Assembly (NCBI GenBank): GCA_031257955.1
Contig: JAIRNQ010000164.1
Coordinates: 1-19,099, forward strand
Direction: 5' to 3'
From: Deltaproteobacteria bacterium
Lineage (GTDB): Bacteria > Desulfobacterota > Desulfarculia > Adiutricales > Adiutricaceae
Length of the DNA: 19,099 nucleotides
Part shown: piece after piece, positions 13,448 to 19,099 of the stretch
Numbering within the stretch: position 1 is the first letter of the stretch
Layout of the letters: each line of letters opens with the position of its first letter
Notes under the pieces: generated by a model
Databases searched by the model: none
What the model was told of the DNA's origin: nothing
What the model saw: only the letters and a program-made list of their open reading frames with translations
Translations under genes and position numbers: made by a program

Positions 13448-14851
13448 TTAGTTGATACCCACCCACCAATCTTGGAAACTTTGCCCTGGATCGTCAAGGT
13501 CGACGATTTCCCCGATCTTGGGGCTAACCACCTTGAGCGAGACCTTGTCGGCCGCGGCCTTGAAGCGAATAAAGGGGTCATCCCAGGCGTGGTTGGCGAT
13601 CCTAAACTTGCCGGAATGTACCGGCATGGCCGCCTTGGCCCCCATGTCCAGAGCGGCTTGGACCGATTCCTCAGGGCTCATGTGGATAAGCTTCCAACCA
13701 TCGTTGTATTGCCCGCATTCCATAATAGCCAGATCCACCGGACCAATCTGACGTCCGAACTCGGCGTATTGTGGGAGGTAGCCGCCATCGCCGCTATAAA
13801 ACAGTTTCTTGCCCCCGTATTCCAGCAAAAAACCCGTCCACAAGCTTTGATTTCGCTTAAGGCCGCGCCCGGAAAAGTGTCTGGCCGGGATGAAGGTTAT
13901 TTTTAGCGACGGTTCCGGCTCGAAAACGTCCCACCAGTCGCCCTCCTCCACCGCGCCTGGCTCAAAACCCCACCGATCTAAGTGGGCGCCAACTCCCAAA
14001 GGACAAATCACTTTGGGGGTCCCCGCCTTAAGGTAGGTGACCGTGCCGTAATCGAGGTGGTCCCAATGGTCGTGGCTGATGAACAAATAATCGATTTTTG
14101 GCAGATCGGCCGGCCCGTAGCCATCGGTTCCCTTAAAGGGCTTGACCACCCAGGAGACCGGCGAGGCGCTGGCGCCCAGCGAGGGGTCGAAGAGAAAGGT
14201 TTTTCCGGCCAGCTTTACCAAAAAGGCCGAGTGCCCAAACCATAAGAGCGAGTTGCCCGGTAGCTGGCTTAAATCGTCGATTTTCTCCGTAGGGATGGGA
14301 TCGGTTGGCCGTTGCCTGGCCGCCGGAAAGACCAGTTCCTTTACGTTCCCCATAAAACCTTGGCCGTCGGGGGTCATGACTGGGGTTGGGATCAAGTTCT
14401 GGAAATTACCGTCCCGATAATTGGGCGAGGCCAAGATCCTTTCCAGACGGGCACCGGTAGGGAGCGCCCCGAAATGTATCCGGTTCAAAAAAAACCAGCC
14501 CGAAAAGAAGGCGACAACCGCCAAGATCCCCAGGATCGACAAAACCCACAGCATGACCCTCTTCCACATCTTTCGAACTTTTTTACCTGGCTGGGCTTCC
14601 GCCCCTTCCAGATCGTCCCCGCCAGGTCCATCCCCGCTGGGGTCCGTCCCCTCCCCGCCGGGGTCCATCCCGTCCCAGCCAGGGCCATCCCCGCCGGGGT
14701 CCGTCTGTTCCCCGCCAAGGCCATCCCGGCCTGGGCCATCCCCCTTGGGGCCCGCCCCCTCCCCGCCGAGGTCGGCCGGTGCCTCCAATCCAAAACTTGG
14801 CCCATTCTGGCTTGGCCTTTCCCTAGCTTTGCCGTTCATAGTCTCCGCCAT
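13448..14851 (-). CDS. membrane-anchored metallo-beta-lactamase-fold hydrolase (NAPE-PLD/UlaG-like)
   Basis: 467 aa. Residues ~25-90 are Gly/Asp/Pro-rich (repeats of DGPGGD type), followed by a basic stretch KKVRKMWKR (90-98) and one transmembrane helix (~99-121), so the catalytic domain is probably periplasmic. Residues ~195-450 are the hydrolase: GHSAFLVK, FDPSL, the metal motif HDHWDH (260-265), H325 (ARHFSGRG), D355 (SGDGGY) and H412 (PVHSGK), a complete binuclear site. The pattern ARHFSGRG with SGDGGY resembles N-acyl-phosphatidylethanolamine phospholipase D-like proteins; the substrate is unknown. ATG 14851 is preceded by GAGGAG; an ORF extension to 14980 has no ribosome site. It is monocistronic and divergent from the FmdE gene. 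Confidence 0.9.
   Translation of the reverse strand: MAETMNGKARERPSQNGPSFGLEAPADLGGEGAGPKGDGPGRDGLGGEQTDPGGDGPGWDGMDPGGEGTDPSGDGPGGDDLEGAEAQPGKKVRKMWKRVMLWVLSILGILAVVAFFSGWFFLNRIHFGALPTGARLERILASPNYRDGNFQNLIPTPVMTPDGQGFMGNVKELVFPAARQRPTDPIPTEKIDDLSQLPGNSLLWFGHSAFLVKLAGKTFLFDPSLGASASPVSWVVKPFKGTDGYGPADLPKIDYLFISHDHWDHLDYGTVTYLKAGTPKVICPLGVGAHLDRWGFEPGAVEEGDWWDVFEPEPSLKITFIPARHFSGRGLKRNQSLWTGFLLEYGGKKLFYSGDGGYLPQYAEFGRQIGPVDLAIMECGQYNDGWKLIHMSPEESVQAALDMGAKAAMPVHSGKFRIANHAWDDPFIRFKAAADKVSLKVVSPKIGEIVDLDDPGQSFQDWWVGIN
14596..14772. repeat. in-gene GC-rich repeats encoding the Gly/Asp/Pro-rich segment
   Basis: Imperfect 30-40-bp units built from CCCGCCGGGGTCC and CCATCCC blocks lie inside the 5' part of the hydrolase gene. 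They encode the flexible Gly/Asp/Pro-rich stretch in front of the transmembrane helix and are likely to vary in copy number. Confidence 0.6.
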
Positions 14852-15317
14852 GGCCTCTCCTCGGGAATCGGATAAACAAAAGACCTTGGGGACAATCCCC
14901 GTAAATGTTTTAACGCGACAATACTTGTGACACGTTAGCGCCCGTAAGTCAAGGAATCTTTGGCACCAAAACCCAGCCAACCGTCAAATCCCACAATGAC
15001 GGGCCCCTATCCGGGCTTCCCAAAAGCCGCCCGTCTGGCTTCCTTGGCAAGCCCGCCCGGTCCGGGCCAGGCCAAGCCGGTACTGTGGGAATAAGGCCAA
15101 AGTGGCCCTACCAAACAAACCCAGTAAATGGTAAAGTAATTGGCATTCTTGACAACGTTGGGTCGGCATTGGCCCAAGGTCAGCCTTGGCTGGACCAGCC
15201 AGTAAAGTCCATATCTAGCCGGGCGAGAAACGCCCAGCCTGGGCCAACTTTAGCACCAAGGTGTATCTTTGGCCAGGCGCTGCCGGCCAATTTCAGGACA
15301 CTTGAAAGGATTGTCGT
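14852..15317. other. divergent intergenic region
   Basis: It holds the 5' regions of both the hydrolase (minus) and the FmdE gene (plus). A GGGGA-CAA-TCCCC hairpin (14888-14900) lies in the hydrolase leader. TTGACA at 15149-15154 is a possible -35 for the FmdE gene, but the -10 is poor. GAAAGGA at 15304-15310 is the FmdE ribosome binding site. No ORF resembles a protein. Confidence 0.5.
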
Positions 15318-15848
15318 ATGAACAAAGAACTTTGGGACAAGGCCATGGATTTTCACGGCCACGCTTGTCCGGGCCTGGCCATCGGCTTCATGGCCTCCAT
15401 GGCCGTGCTGGAAGATCCGGAACTGGGGAAGGTCCCTCACGGAGATCTGGTCTGCCTTACAGAGAACGACGCCTGCGGGGTGGACGCCATCCAAAGCGTT
15501 TTGGGCTGCACCCTGGGCAAGGGAAACCTCATCCTCAAGGACGTCGGTAAGCACGCCTATTCTTTCTACGACCGGAAAAGCGGCAACTCGCTTAGGCTGG
15601 TCTCCAGACGGGGCCGATCGAATCCGGATCTCGACCGGGAAGCCCGAATCGCCGCCGTTCTGGAAACCCCGCTCACGGAACTGTTTGAACGGAAACCCAC
15701 CAGCCAGCCGGCACCCCACCGGGCGAAAATTTTCGCGACCGTAATCTGCCAGGAATGCGGGGAACCGACGGCCGAACATCGGTTGCGGGTTAAAGACGGC
15801 AAGTCCGTTTGCCTCGATTGCTTCGCGGATTATGGCCATAGGTGGTAG
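15318..15848 (+). CDS. FmdE family protein
   Basis: 176 aa, cytoplasmic. N-terminal FmdE domain with FHGHACPGLAIG (12-23), in which H13, H15 and C17 are the expected metal ligands, plus ENDACGVDAIQ (49-59) and GCTLGKGN (63-70). Residues ~140-170 form a zinc ribbon, CQEC (144-147) paired with CLDC (165-168). The family is named after a subunit associated with archaeal formylmethanofuran dehydrogenase, but bacterial members are widespread in anaerobes and their activity is unknown; this standalone protein does not imply methanogenesis. The start is supported by GAAAGGA seven bases upstream. Its position ahead of a methyltransferase and nickel genes hints at a metal-related role. The last seven codons lie inside the tandem array that continues downstream. 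Confidence 0.93.
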   Translation: MNKELWDKAMDFHGHACPGLAIGFMASMAVLEDPELGKVPHGDLVCLTENDACGVDAIQSVLGCTLGKGNLILKDVGKHAYSFYDRKSGNSLRLVSRRGRSNPDLDREARIAAVLETPLTELFERKPTSQPAPHRAKIFATVICQECGEPTAEHRLRVKDGKSVCLDCFADYGHRW

Positions 15849-16024
15849 ATTGACTCGCCGGCCCGGGCGGATTATGGCCATAGCCGTCCCGAGCGGATTA
15901 TGGCCATAGGCGGTAGATTGACTCGCCGGCCCGGGCGGATTATGGCCATAGGTGGTAGATTGACTCGCCGGCCCGGGCGGATTTTGGCCATAGCCGTCCC
16001 GAGCGGATTATGGCCATAGGTGGT
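15825..16024. repeat. tandem array of 42-bp and 26-bp units starting inside the FmdE gene
   Basis: Order of units: A 15825-15866, B 15867-15892, A 15893-15934, A 15935-15976, B 15977-16002, partial A 16003-16024. Every unit begins GCGGATTATGGCCATAG (one has TTTT). Type A continues with a TAGATTGACTCGCCGG segment, type B with CCGTCCCGA. Each unit holds the palindrome TATGGCCATA or a one-base variant. The first unit encodes the C-terminus ADYGHRW and the stop codon. Near identity suggests recent expansion. Spacers are not unique, so it is not CRISPR. Confidence 0.93.
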
Positions 16025-16083
16025 GGCCATCGCTTCCCCACTGGCCCGATTGCGACCGAGCTAGGGGAAACCCTTGGTTAACG

Positions 16084-16108
16084 CTGGTTATCGGCCATCG
16101 ATAACCAG
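16084..16108. promoter_or_regulatory. perfect 10-bp inverted repeat before the methyltransferase
   Basis: CTGGTTATCG (16084-16093), GCCAT, CGATAACCAG (16099-16108). It lies 33 bp upstream of the start codon. It could be an operator or an RNA hairpin; there is no T-run, so it is not an intrinsic terminator. Confidence 0.6.
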
Positions 16109-16141
16109 AAGTCCATAAATTGTGGGATTTCGGGGAGGGGT

Positions 16142-16915
16142 ATGGTTAAGATGGATACGACTGCCGTAAGGTCCGCCGACAAAGATTTTTGGAACCGTCG
16201 GGCCAAGTCCTTTCCCCGCTATTCGCCGGATCCCAGCGGCCACGAGGTTGGCCTACTCCAATTGGCCCGGGGCCTTGGGGTCGATTTTCGGGGCAAAACC
16301 GTCCTGGACGTGGGTTGCGGCGCTGGTCTATACACCATAAGGCTGGCCAAGGAAGGTAAGTTCGTGACCGGCTTGGACGTATCCGACGAGGTTCTGTCCA
16401 TAAACTCCCTGGACGCCCAGAGGGAAAAGCTCGATAACGTTGAATACGTAAACTCGGACTGGCTGGCCTTTAAACCCGATAGGGTTTATGACCTCCTGTT
16501 TTGCTCCATGACCCCGGCCCTCCATAGCCACGGGGGTAGACTAAAGCTCCTGGAATTCCCCAAAGCTCAAGTGGTTTACGTCGATCTGGCCGCCCCGCCC
16601 AAAAACCGAATCTTGTCCGAGCTAATCGACGAAGGGGCCATCAAGCCCAAACCCCTCAAGTCCACCCCAGAACTAAAAGCTTTTCTCGATAAACGCGATT
16701 TGGCCTATCGAACGGCCCAAAAGCCCGGGCGATGGGACAAACGGCTTACCAAAGATGAATTCAAACTTAGCCTCTCCGGGTTTATCGCCTTTTGGGGGGA
16801 ACCTACCAGGGAAATCGACCTTGACGCCTTCGCCGAGCGCTTTTCCGACGGTCTAGGCCAATATCTGGAATCCACCGAATACGTATCGGAAATCGTCGTC
16901 TGGGAAAATCCGTAA
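16142..16915 (+). CDS. class I SAM-dependent methyltransferase
   Basis: 257 aa, cytoplasmic. Motif I VLDVGCGAGLYTIRLA (54-69), motif II acidic residue in VTGLDVS (D79), and the NSDW segment (104-107) match the Rossmann-fold methyltransferases. The C-terminal half (~150-257), with FIAFWGEPTREIDLDAFAERF, probably determines the substrate, which I cannot assign. The start at 16142 has GGGGAGGGG only a few bases upstream; an ATG three codons later (16151) has better spacing and may be used. It stands alone between the FmdE array and the nikK leader, in the same direction as both. Its repeated association with FmdE and nickel genes would have to be tested in other genomes. Confidence 0.9.
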   Translation: MVKMDTTAVRSADKDFWNRRAKSFPRYSPDPSGHEVGLLQLARGLGVDFRGKTVLDVGCGAGLYTIRLAKEGKFVTGLDVSDEVLSINSLDAQREKLDNVEYVNSDWLAFKPDRVYDLLFCSMTPALHSHGGRLKLLEFPKAQVVYVDLAAPPKNRILSELIDEGAIKPKPLKSTPELKAFLDKRDLAYRTAQKPGRWDKRLTKDEFKLSLSGFIAFWGEPTREIDLDAFAERFSDGLGQYLESTEYVSEIVVWENP

Positions 16916-16975
16916 GCAAACTGTTTTGTCGCCGCCTAAGCCCGATGGTCCAGCCGCCTGGGCCAGGGCCAGTGG

Positions 16976-17011
16976 TGGTTCCGGACCAAGGTATGGTTCC
17001 GGACCAAGGTA
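16976..17011. repeat. 18-bp tandem duplication
   Basis: TGGTTCCGGACCAAGGTA occurs twice in immediate succession (16976-16993, 16994-17011) without a mismatch. Each copy contains the near-palindrome GGTTCCGGACC. Confidence 0.9.
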
Positions 17012-17090
17012 ACCAAAACCAGCCTAAACGGGCGAATCGGTTCTCCTTATAGTCCAAAACCGGGCATTGATAAAAAATATCCTTTACGCA

Positions 17091-17119
17091 TTGACTTTTC
17101 CCCTGACTAATGGCACAAT
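17091..17119 (+). promoter_or_regulatory. sigma70-type promoter candidate for nikK
   Basis: TTGACT (17091-17096), 17-bp spacer, CACAAT (17114-17119). Five of six -35 bases and four of six -10 bases match consensus, in a locally AT-richer stretch. Confidence 0.45.
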
Positions 17120-17206
17120 TAAGCACCCTCCATTGAAGGGGGGCAAGCGGCCAGAAGGCCGTCCGGCGTCGGGTCCGAAAGACGGCGCCATGAAGGGTTT
17201 GGCCTT

Positions 17207-17240
17207 GTTAACTCGGATACGTCGTTAACCCTGATACATC
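17207..17240. repeat. 17-bp tandem repeat with GTTAAC cores
   Basis: GTTAACTCGGATACGTC (17207-17223) followed by GTTAACCCTGATACATC (17224-17240), 14 of 17 identical, with a weaker third start at GTCAAACG. Since GTTAAC is its own reverse complement, the pair also reads as GTTAAC-N11-GTTAAC. A protein-binding site (for example for a nickel regulator) is possible, but I have no consensus match. Confidence 0.6.
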
Positions 17241-17412
17241 GTCAAACGCGAAAAACGTATGCCTGTGACTTGGGGCCGCCGCGAGAATGATTTGGTGGCC
17301 CGGGGTCGTTATGGGCCATGAAGGCTCGGGACTTTTTTAAGCCAGTCGCCAGGCGGATTCTTTAAGAGCGCGCCCACTGAAGGCAGCGCCAAAAAAATAC
17401 TTTGCGTAAGCC

Positions 17413-17465
17413 ACGAAGGCGCCGGCCTCCCATTTTTGGGGGGTGGGTAGTCTTCGTTTTTTTTT
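17413..17465 (+). terminator. attenuator-like terminator in the nikK leader
   Basis: ACGAAG (17413-17418) pairs with CTTCGT (17452-17457); inside, CCTCCC (17426-17431) pairs with GGGGGG (17438-17443) around a six-base loop. Nine T follow (17457-17465). It sits 92 bp before the nikK start, after the candidate promoter, so it could act as a conditional terminator. Alternatively it simply closes an upstream transcript. Confidence 0.5.
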
Positions 17466-17496
17466 GGCCAGACCTTTGGCGTAAAAAAAATCCCTT

Positions 17497-17517
17497 GAAA
17501 GTAAGTTTCGTACTTTC
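17497..17517. promoter_or_regulatory. inverted repeat between attenuator and nikK
   Basis: GAAAGTA (17497-17503), seven bases, TACTTTC (17511-17517); perfect 7-bp arms, 40 bp before the nikK start. Possible operator or a hairpin in the leader. Confidence 0.4.
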
Positions 17518-17557
17518 GTCAACACATTTAAAAGCCTTTATGGCGGGAAAAACGCTA

Positions 17558-18364
17558 ATGACCAGAACTCTTCCTAAATTGGCCATCCTAATTTCTCTCA
17601 TGGCCGCTTCGCTATTGTTGTCCGGGCCGGTATTGGCCCACTTTGGCATGGTTATACCCTCCACCCCGACGGTCATGGAAACGGCCGACGCCAACATTAC
17701 CGTTGAGGTTAAATTTTGGCACCCCTTTGAAAACAACGGCATGAACCTGGCCACGCCCAAGTCCTTTCAGGTCTATGTCGGGGGAACGGCGACGGATCTG
17801 CTTTCCTCGCTCCAGAAGGCCGACCAGGCCGGCTTAACCGCCTACCAACTCAAGTACAAGATTGAAAAGCCGGGTGAATACGCCTTCGTCCTGGAACCCC
17901 AGCCCTACTGGGAGCCGCAGGAAGATAAGTTTATCATCCATTACACAAAAGCTTACGTTGACGCTTTCGGCGACGATGAGGGCTGGAACGAACCCTTGGG
18001 CCTTAAGACAGAAATCGTCCCGTTGGTCAAACCAGGGGCTCTATACGCCGGGAACGTCTTTACCGGCAAGGTCTTGCTGGACGGCAAGCCGGTGGCCGGC
18101 GGGGAGGTCGAGGTTGAGTGGTACCCCGGCCCCGACAAGAAGGGCCAGGCCCCCTACGAGACCATGGTCACCCAAGTGGTAATAACCGATGGCGAAGGGA
18201 ACTTTAATTTTGCCCCTCCAGTCCCCGGCTGGTGGGGATTCGCCGGCCTCAATGACGCCGATTATAAGCGGAAGGAAGGTACCGAAGACAAAGACGTGGA
18301 ACTTGGTGCCGTACTCTGGCTTTACTTCCACGAGTTCCAACCGGCCGTGGACGCCAAACAATAA
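17558..18364 (+). CDS. nikK: NikK-like periplasmic nickel-uptake protein (DUF4198)
   Basis: 268 aa, exported. Signal peptide 1-27 (hydrophobic core LAILISLMAASLLLSG, cleavage after VLA), so the mature protein would start with His (HFGMVIPST). Family blocks: FWHPFENNGMNL, YWEPQEDKFIIHYTKAYVD, DGKPVAGGEVEVEW (an Ig-like/carboxypeptidase-regulatory-like fold) and PPVPGWWGFAGL. Proteins of this type accompany ECF-type NikMQO nickel transporters in deltaproteobacteria. I chose ATG 17558 since the signal peptide begins there and GCGGGAA lies a little upstream; ATG 17540 is six codons longer and also possible; the ORF extends to 17402 across the hairpin and is not supported there. nikL follows after 169 bp. 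Confidence 0.87.
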   Translation: MTRTLPKLAILISLMAASLLLSGPVLAHFGMVIPSTPTVMETADANITVEVKFWHPFENNGMNLATPKSFQVYVGGTATDLLSSLQKADQAGLTAYQLKYKIEKPGEYAFVLEPQPYWEPQEDKFIIHYTKAYVDAFGDDEGWNEPLGLKTEIVPLVKPGALYAGNVFTGKVLLDGKPVAGGEVEVEWYPGPDKKGQAPYETMVTQVVITDGEGNFNFAPPVPGWWGFAGLNDADYKRKEGTEDKDVELGAVLWLYFHEFQPAVDAKQ

Positions 18365-18533
18365 CGACCCGATGGAGAAAGCCTATCCAACCGGGCCTGG
18401 CCAACCAGGCCCGGACCAAAAGGGCCTGGGCCAAAGGGGCAAGGCGATAGCTAAACCGATGTTACGTTAAAGGCAATTAAACAATCGTCCCAAAATAAGG
18501 CCGGCCCAAGCGCCGGAATAAACGGTTTTAAAA
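18365..18533. other. nikK-nikL spacer
   Basis: It contains the hairpin at 18391-18414. No clear promoter or strong Shine-Dalgarno sequence for nikL; the bases before its ATG are A/T-rich. Confidence 0.4.
18391..18414. promoter_or_regulatory. perfect 10-bp GC hairpin after nikK
   Basis: CCGGGCCTGG (18391-18400), loop CCAA, CCAGGCCCGG (18405-18414), starting 27 bp after the nikK stop. There is no T-run, so it is more likely to stabilise the nikK 3' end or reduce nikL expression than to act as a full terminator. Confidence 0.55.
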
Positions 18534-19099
18534 ATGAAAACGACTCGAGCGATTACGCTCGTCCCTTTGGCGGCCTTGGCCCTGGTTTTGGGGTTGGCCA
18601 CGGGGGCGCGGGCTCACGCCGTGTTTATCTTCGCTTGGCCCCAGGGCGATCAAATATGTACCCAGAGCTATTTTTCGAAGAAAAGCCCGGTCAGGCAAGG
18701 AACGGTATCGATTCTAGACCAAAGCGGCGCGGTTCTGGACACCGCCAAGACGGACGACAAGGGCGACGTCTGCTTCAATCGCCCCCAAACAACCTCGGAT
18801 CTGACCTTCGTGGTCGAGGCCGGGGAAGGCCATCGGGCCGAATTTAAACTCCGGGAGGCCGATCTCCCCCCATTGGACCCAGCCGCATCGCCTACGGACC
18901 CCGAACCGGAAGGCGAGGTGACCGCGTCGGCCTCCCCCACAGGGACCGCGGGGGTAGCCTCCATCCCCGCGGGGTCGACCGCGGACTTGCAGGCTATCAG
19001 ATCGGTGGTCCGGGCAGAGCTGGGTGCCCAATTGGGCCCCATAACCAAGGCCTTGGCCGAAGCCGACGACAAATCGCCCACCCCCAGGGACATTATCGG
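18534..19099 (+). CDS. nikL: NikL-like nickel-uptake component, cut by the window end
   Basis: The first 188 codons are open to the window edge with no stop. Signal peptide 1-27 (hydrophobic core VPLAALALVLGLATG, cleavage after ARA); the mature protein would start with His (HAVFIFAWPQGD), as in NikK. Residues ~30-105 match the NikL beta domain: TQSYFSKKSPVRQG, TDDKGDVCF, VEAGEGHRAEFKL. A Pro/Ser/Thr/Ala-rich linker follows (~110-150), then a charged helix VVRAELGAQLGPITKALAEA, ending PTPRDII, which in this family comes just before a Gly-rich C-terminal transmembrane helix. That helix must lie beyond the window. NikM, NikQ and NikO genes are expected next. Confidence 0.88.
   Translation, partial: MKTTRAITLVPLAALALVLGLATGARAHAVFIFAWPQGDQICTQSYFSKKSPVRQGTVSILDQSGAVLDTAKTDDKGDVCFNRPQTTSDLTFVVEAGEGHRAEFKLREADLPPLDPAASPTDPEPEGEVTASASPTGTAGVASIPAGSTADLQAIRSVVRAELGAQLGPITKALAEADDKSPTPRDII

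Larger units (their letters stand above)
16916..17557. other. long leader/intergenic region before nikK
   Basis: Over 600 bases without a credible gene. It holds, in order, an 18-bp tandem pair, a sigma70-type promoter, a 17-bp tandem pair, a terminator-like hairpin and a final inverted repeat (all listed separately). A transcript from this promoter would have a leader of roughly 430 nt before nikK. I found no cobalamin box and no clear match to the NiCo riboswitch as I remember it. Confidence 0.6.

Noticed and set aside
14852..14980. N-terminal extension of the hydrolase to 14980
   Set aside because: No ribosome site at 14980, whereas GAGGAG lies properly before the ATG at 14851; the added residues look like translated leader.
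15180..15881. 233-codon minus-strand ORF over the FmdE gene
   Set aside because: The plus strand encodes an unmistakable FmdE protein; the reverse frame has no motif, and its start lies in the repeat array.
13184..16024. CRISPR arrays at 13184-13386 and 15825-16024
   Set aside because: Units are contiguous, with no unique spacers of constant length between conserved repeats, and no cas genes are present.
17126..17412. Cobalamin or NiCo riboswitch before nikK
   Set aside because: Fragments such as AGCCAGTCGCCAGG and GCCCACTGAAGG look superficially like B12-box pieces, but their order and remaining bases do not fit; no clear match to the NiCo core as remembered.
1..19099. tRNA or rRNA genes
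   Set aside because: I looked for T-loop GTTCRA patterns with acceptor stems and for conserved rRNA blocks and found none.

Overview
The window looks like a GC-rich, gene-sparse stretch of an anaerobic, deltaproteobacterium-like (Desulfobacterota-type) chromosome. This rests on gene content, not on any marker gene: a NikK/NikL nickel-uptake pair, an FmdE-family protein, dead remnants of a UroD-like methyltransferase and a nitrogenase-like component 1, and a His-kinase/HD-GYP signalling pair. The non-coding fraction is unusually high, and many gaps hold degenerate tandem repeats or decayed genes. That suggests a genome in decay or under weak selection, possibly host-associated; this part is inference.

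Layout. 1-4690 (minus strand): an AT-rich gap with a decayed HD-GYP tail, then an HD-GYP response regulator downstream of a large hybrid sensor kinase (Cache-HisKA-HATPase-REC-Hpt). 4691-7423: no intact gene. It holds a structured leader candidate for the kinase, a possible small RNA ending in a good intrinsic terminator, a 51-bp direct repeat, and two plus-strand pseudogenes (UroD-like, nitrogenase-like). 7424-13022 (minus strand): a zinc locus in transcription order zrgA-like His-rich periplasmic protein, ABC ATPase, FtsX-type permease, a 1-kb gap carrying a duplicated ~310-bp repeat, a DUF3299 protein, and a Zur-type repressor. A near-consensus Zur operator lies just upstream of the first gene. 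13023-15317: a 40-bp repeat array, a membrane-anchored metallo-beta-lactamase-fold hydrolase with a Gly-rich N-terminus (minus strand), and a divergent intergenic region. 15318-19099 (plus strand): FmdE-family protein, a repeat array growing out of its 3' end, a SAM methyltransferase, a long nikK leader with a promoter and an attenuator-like hairpin, nikK, and nikL cut by the window end.

How it fits together. Two metal-acquisition systems face each other across the hydrolase: a Zur-controlled zinc system resembling the Vibrio Zrg system (recalled from the literature, not checked here), and an ECF-type nickel system represented by NikK/NikL, whose NikM/Q/O partners would lie beyond the right edge. 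The kinase and HD-GYP protein plausibly form a phosphorelay that lowers cyclic di-GMP. The less usual elements are the repeat arrays anchored at gene 3' ends, the long repeat inside the zinc operon, and several unassigned structured RNA candidates.
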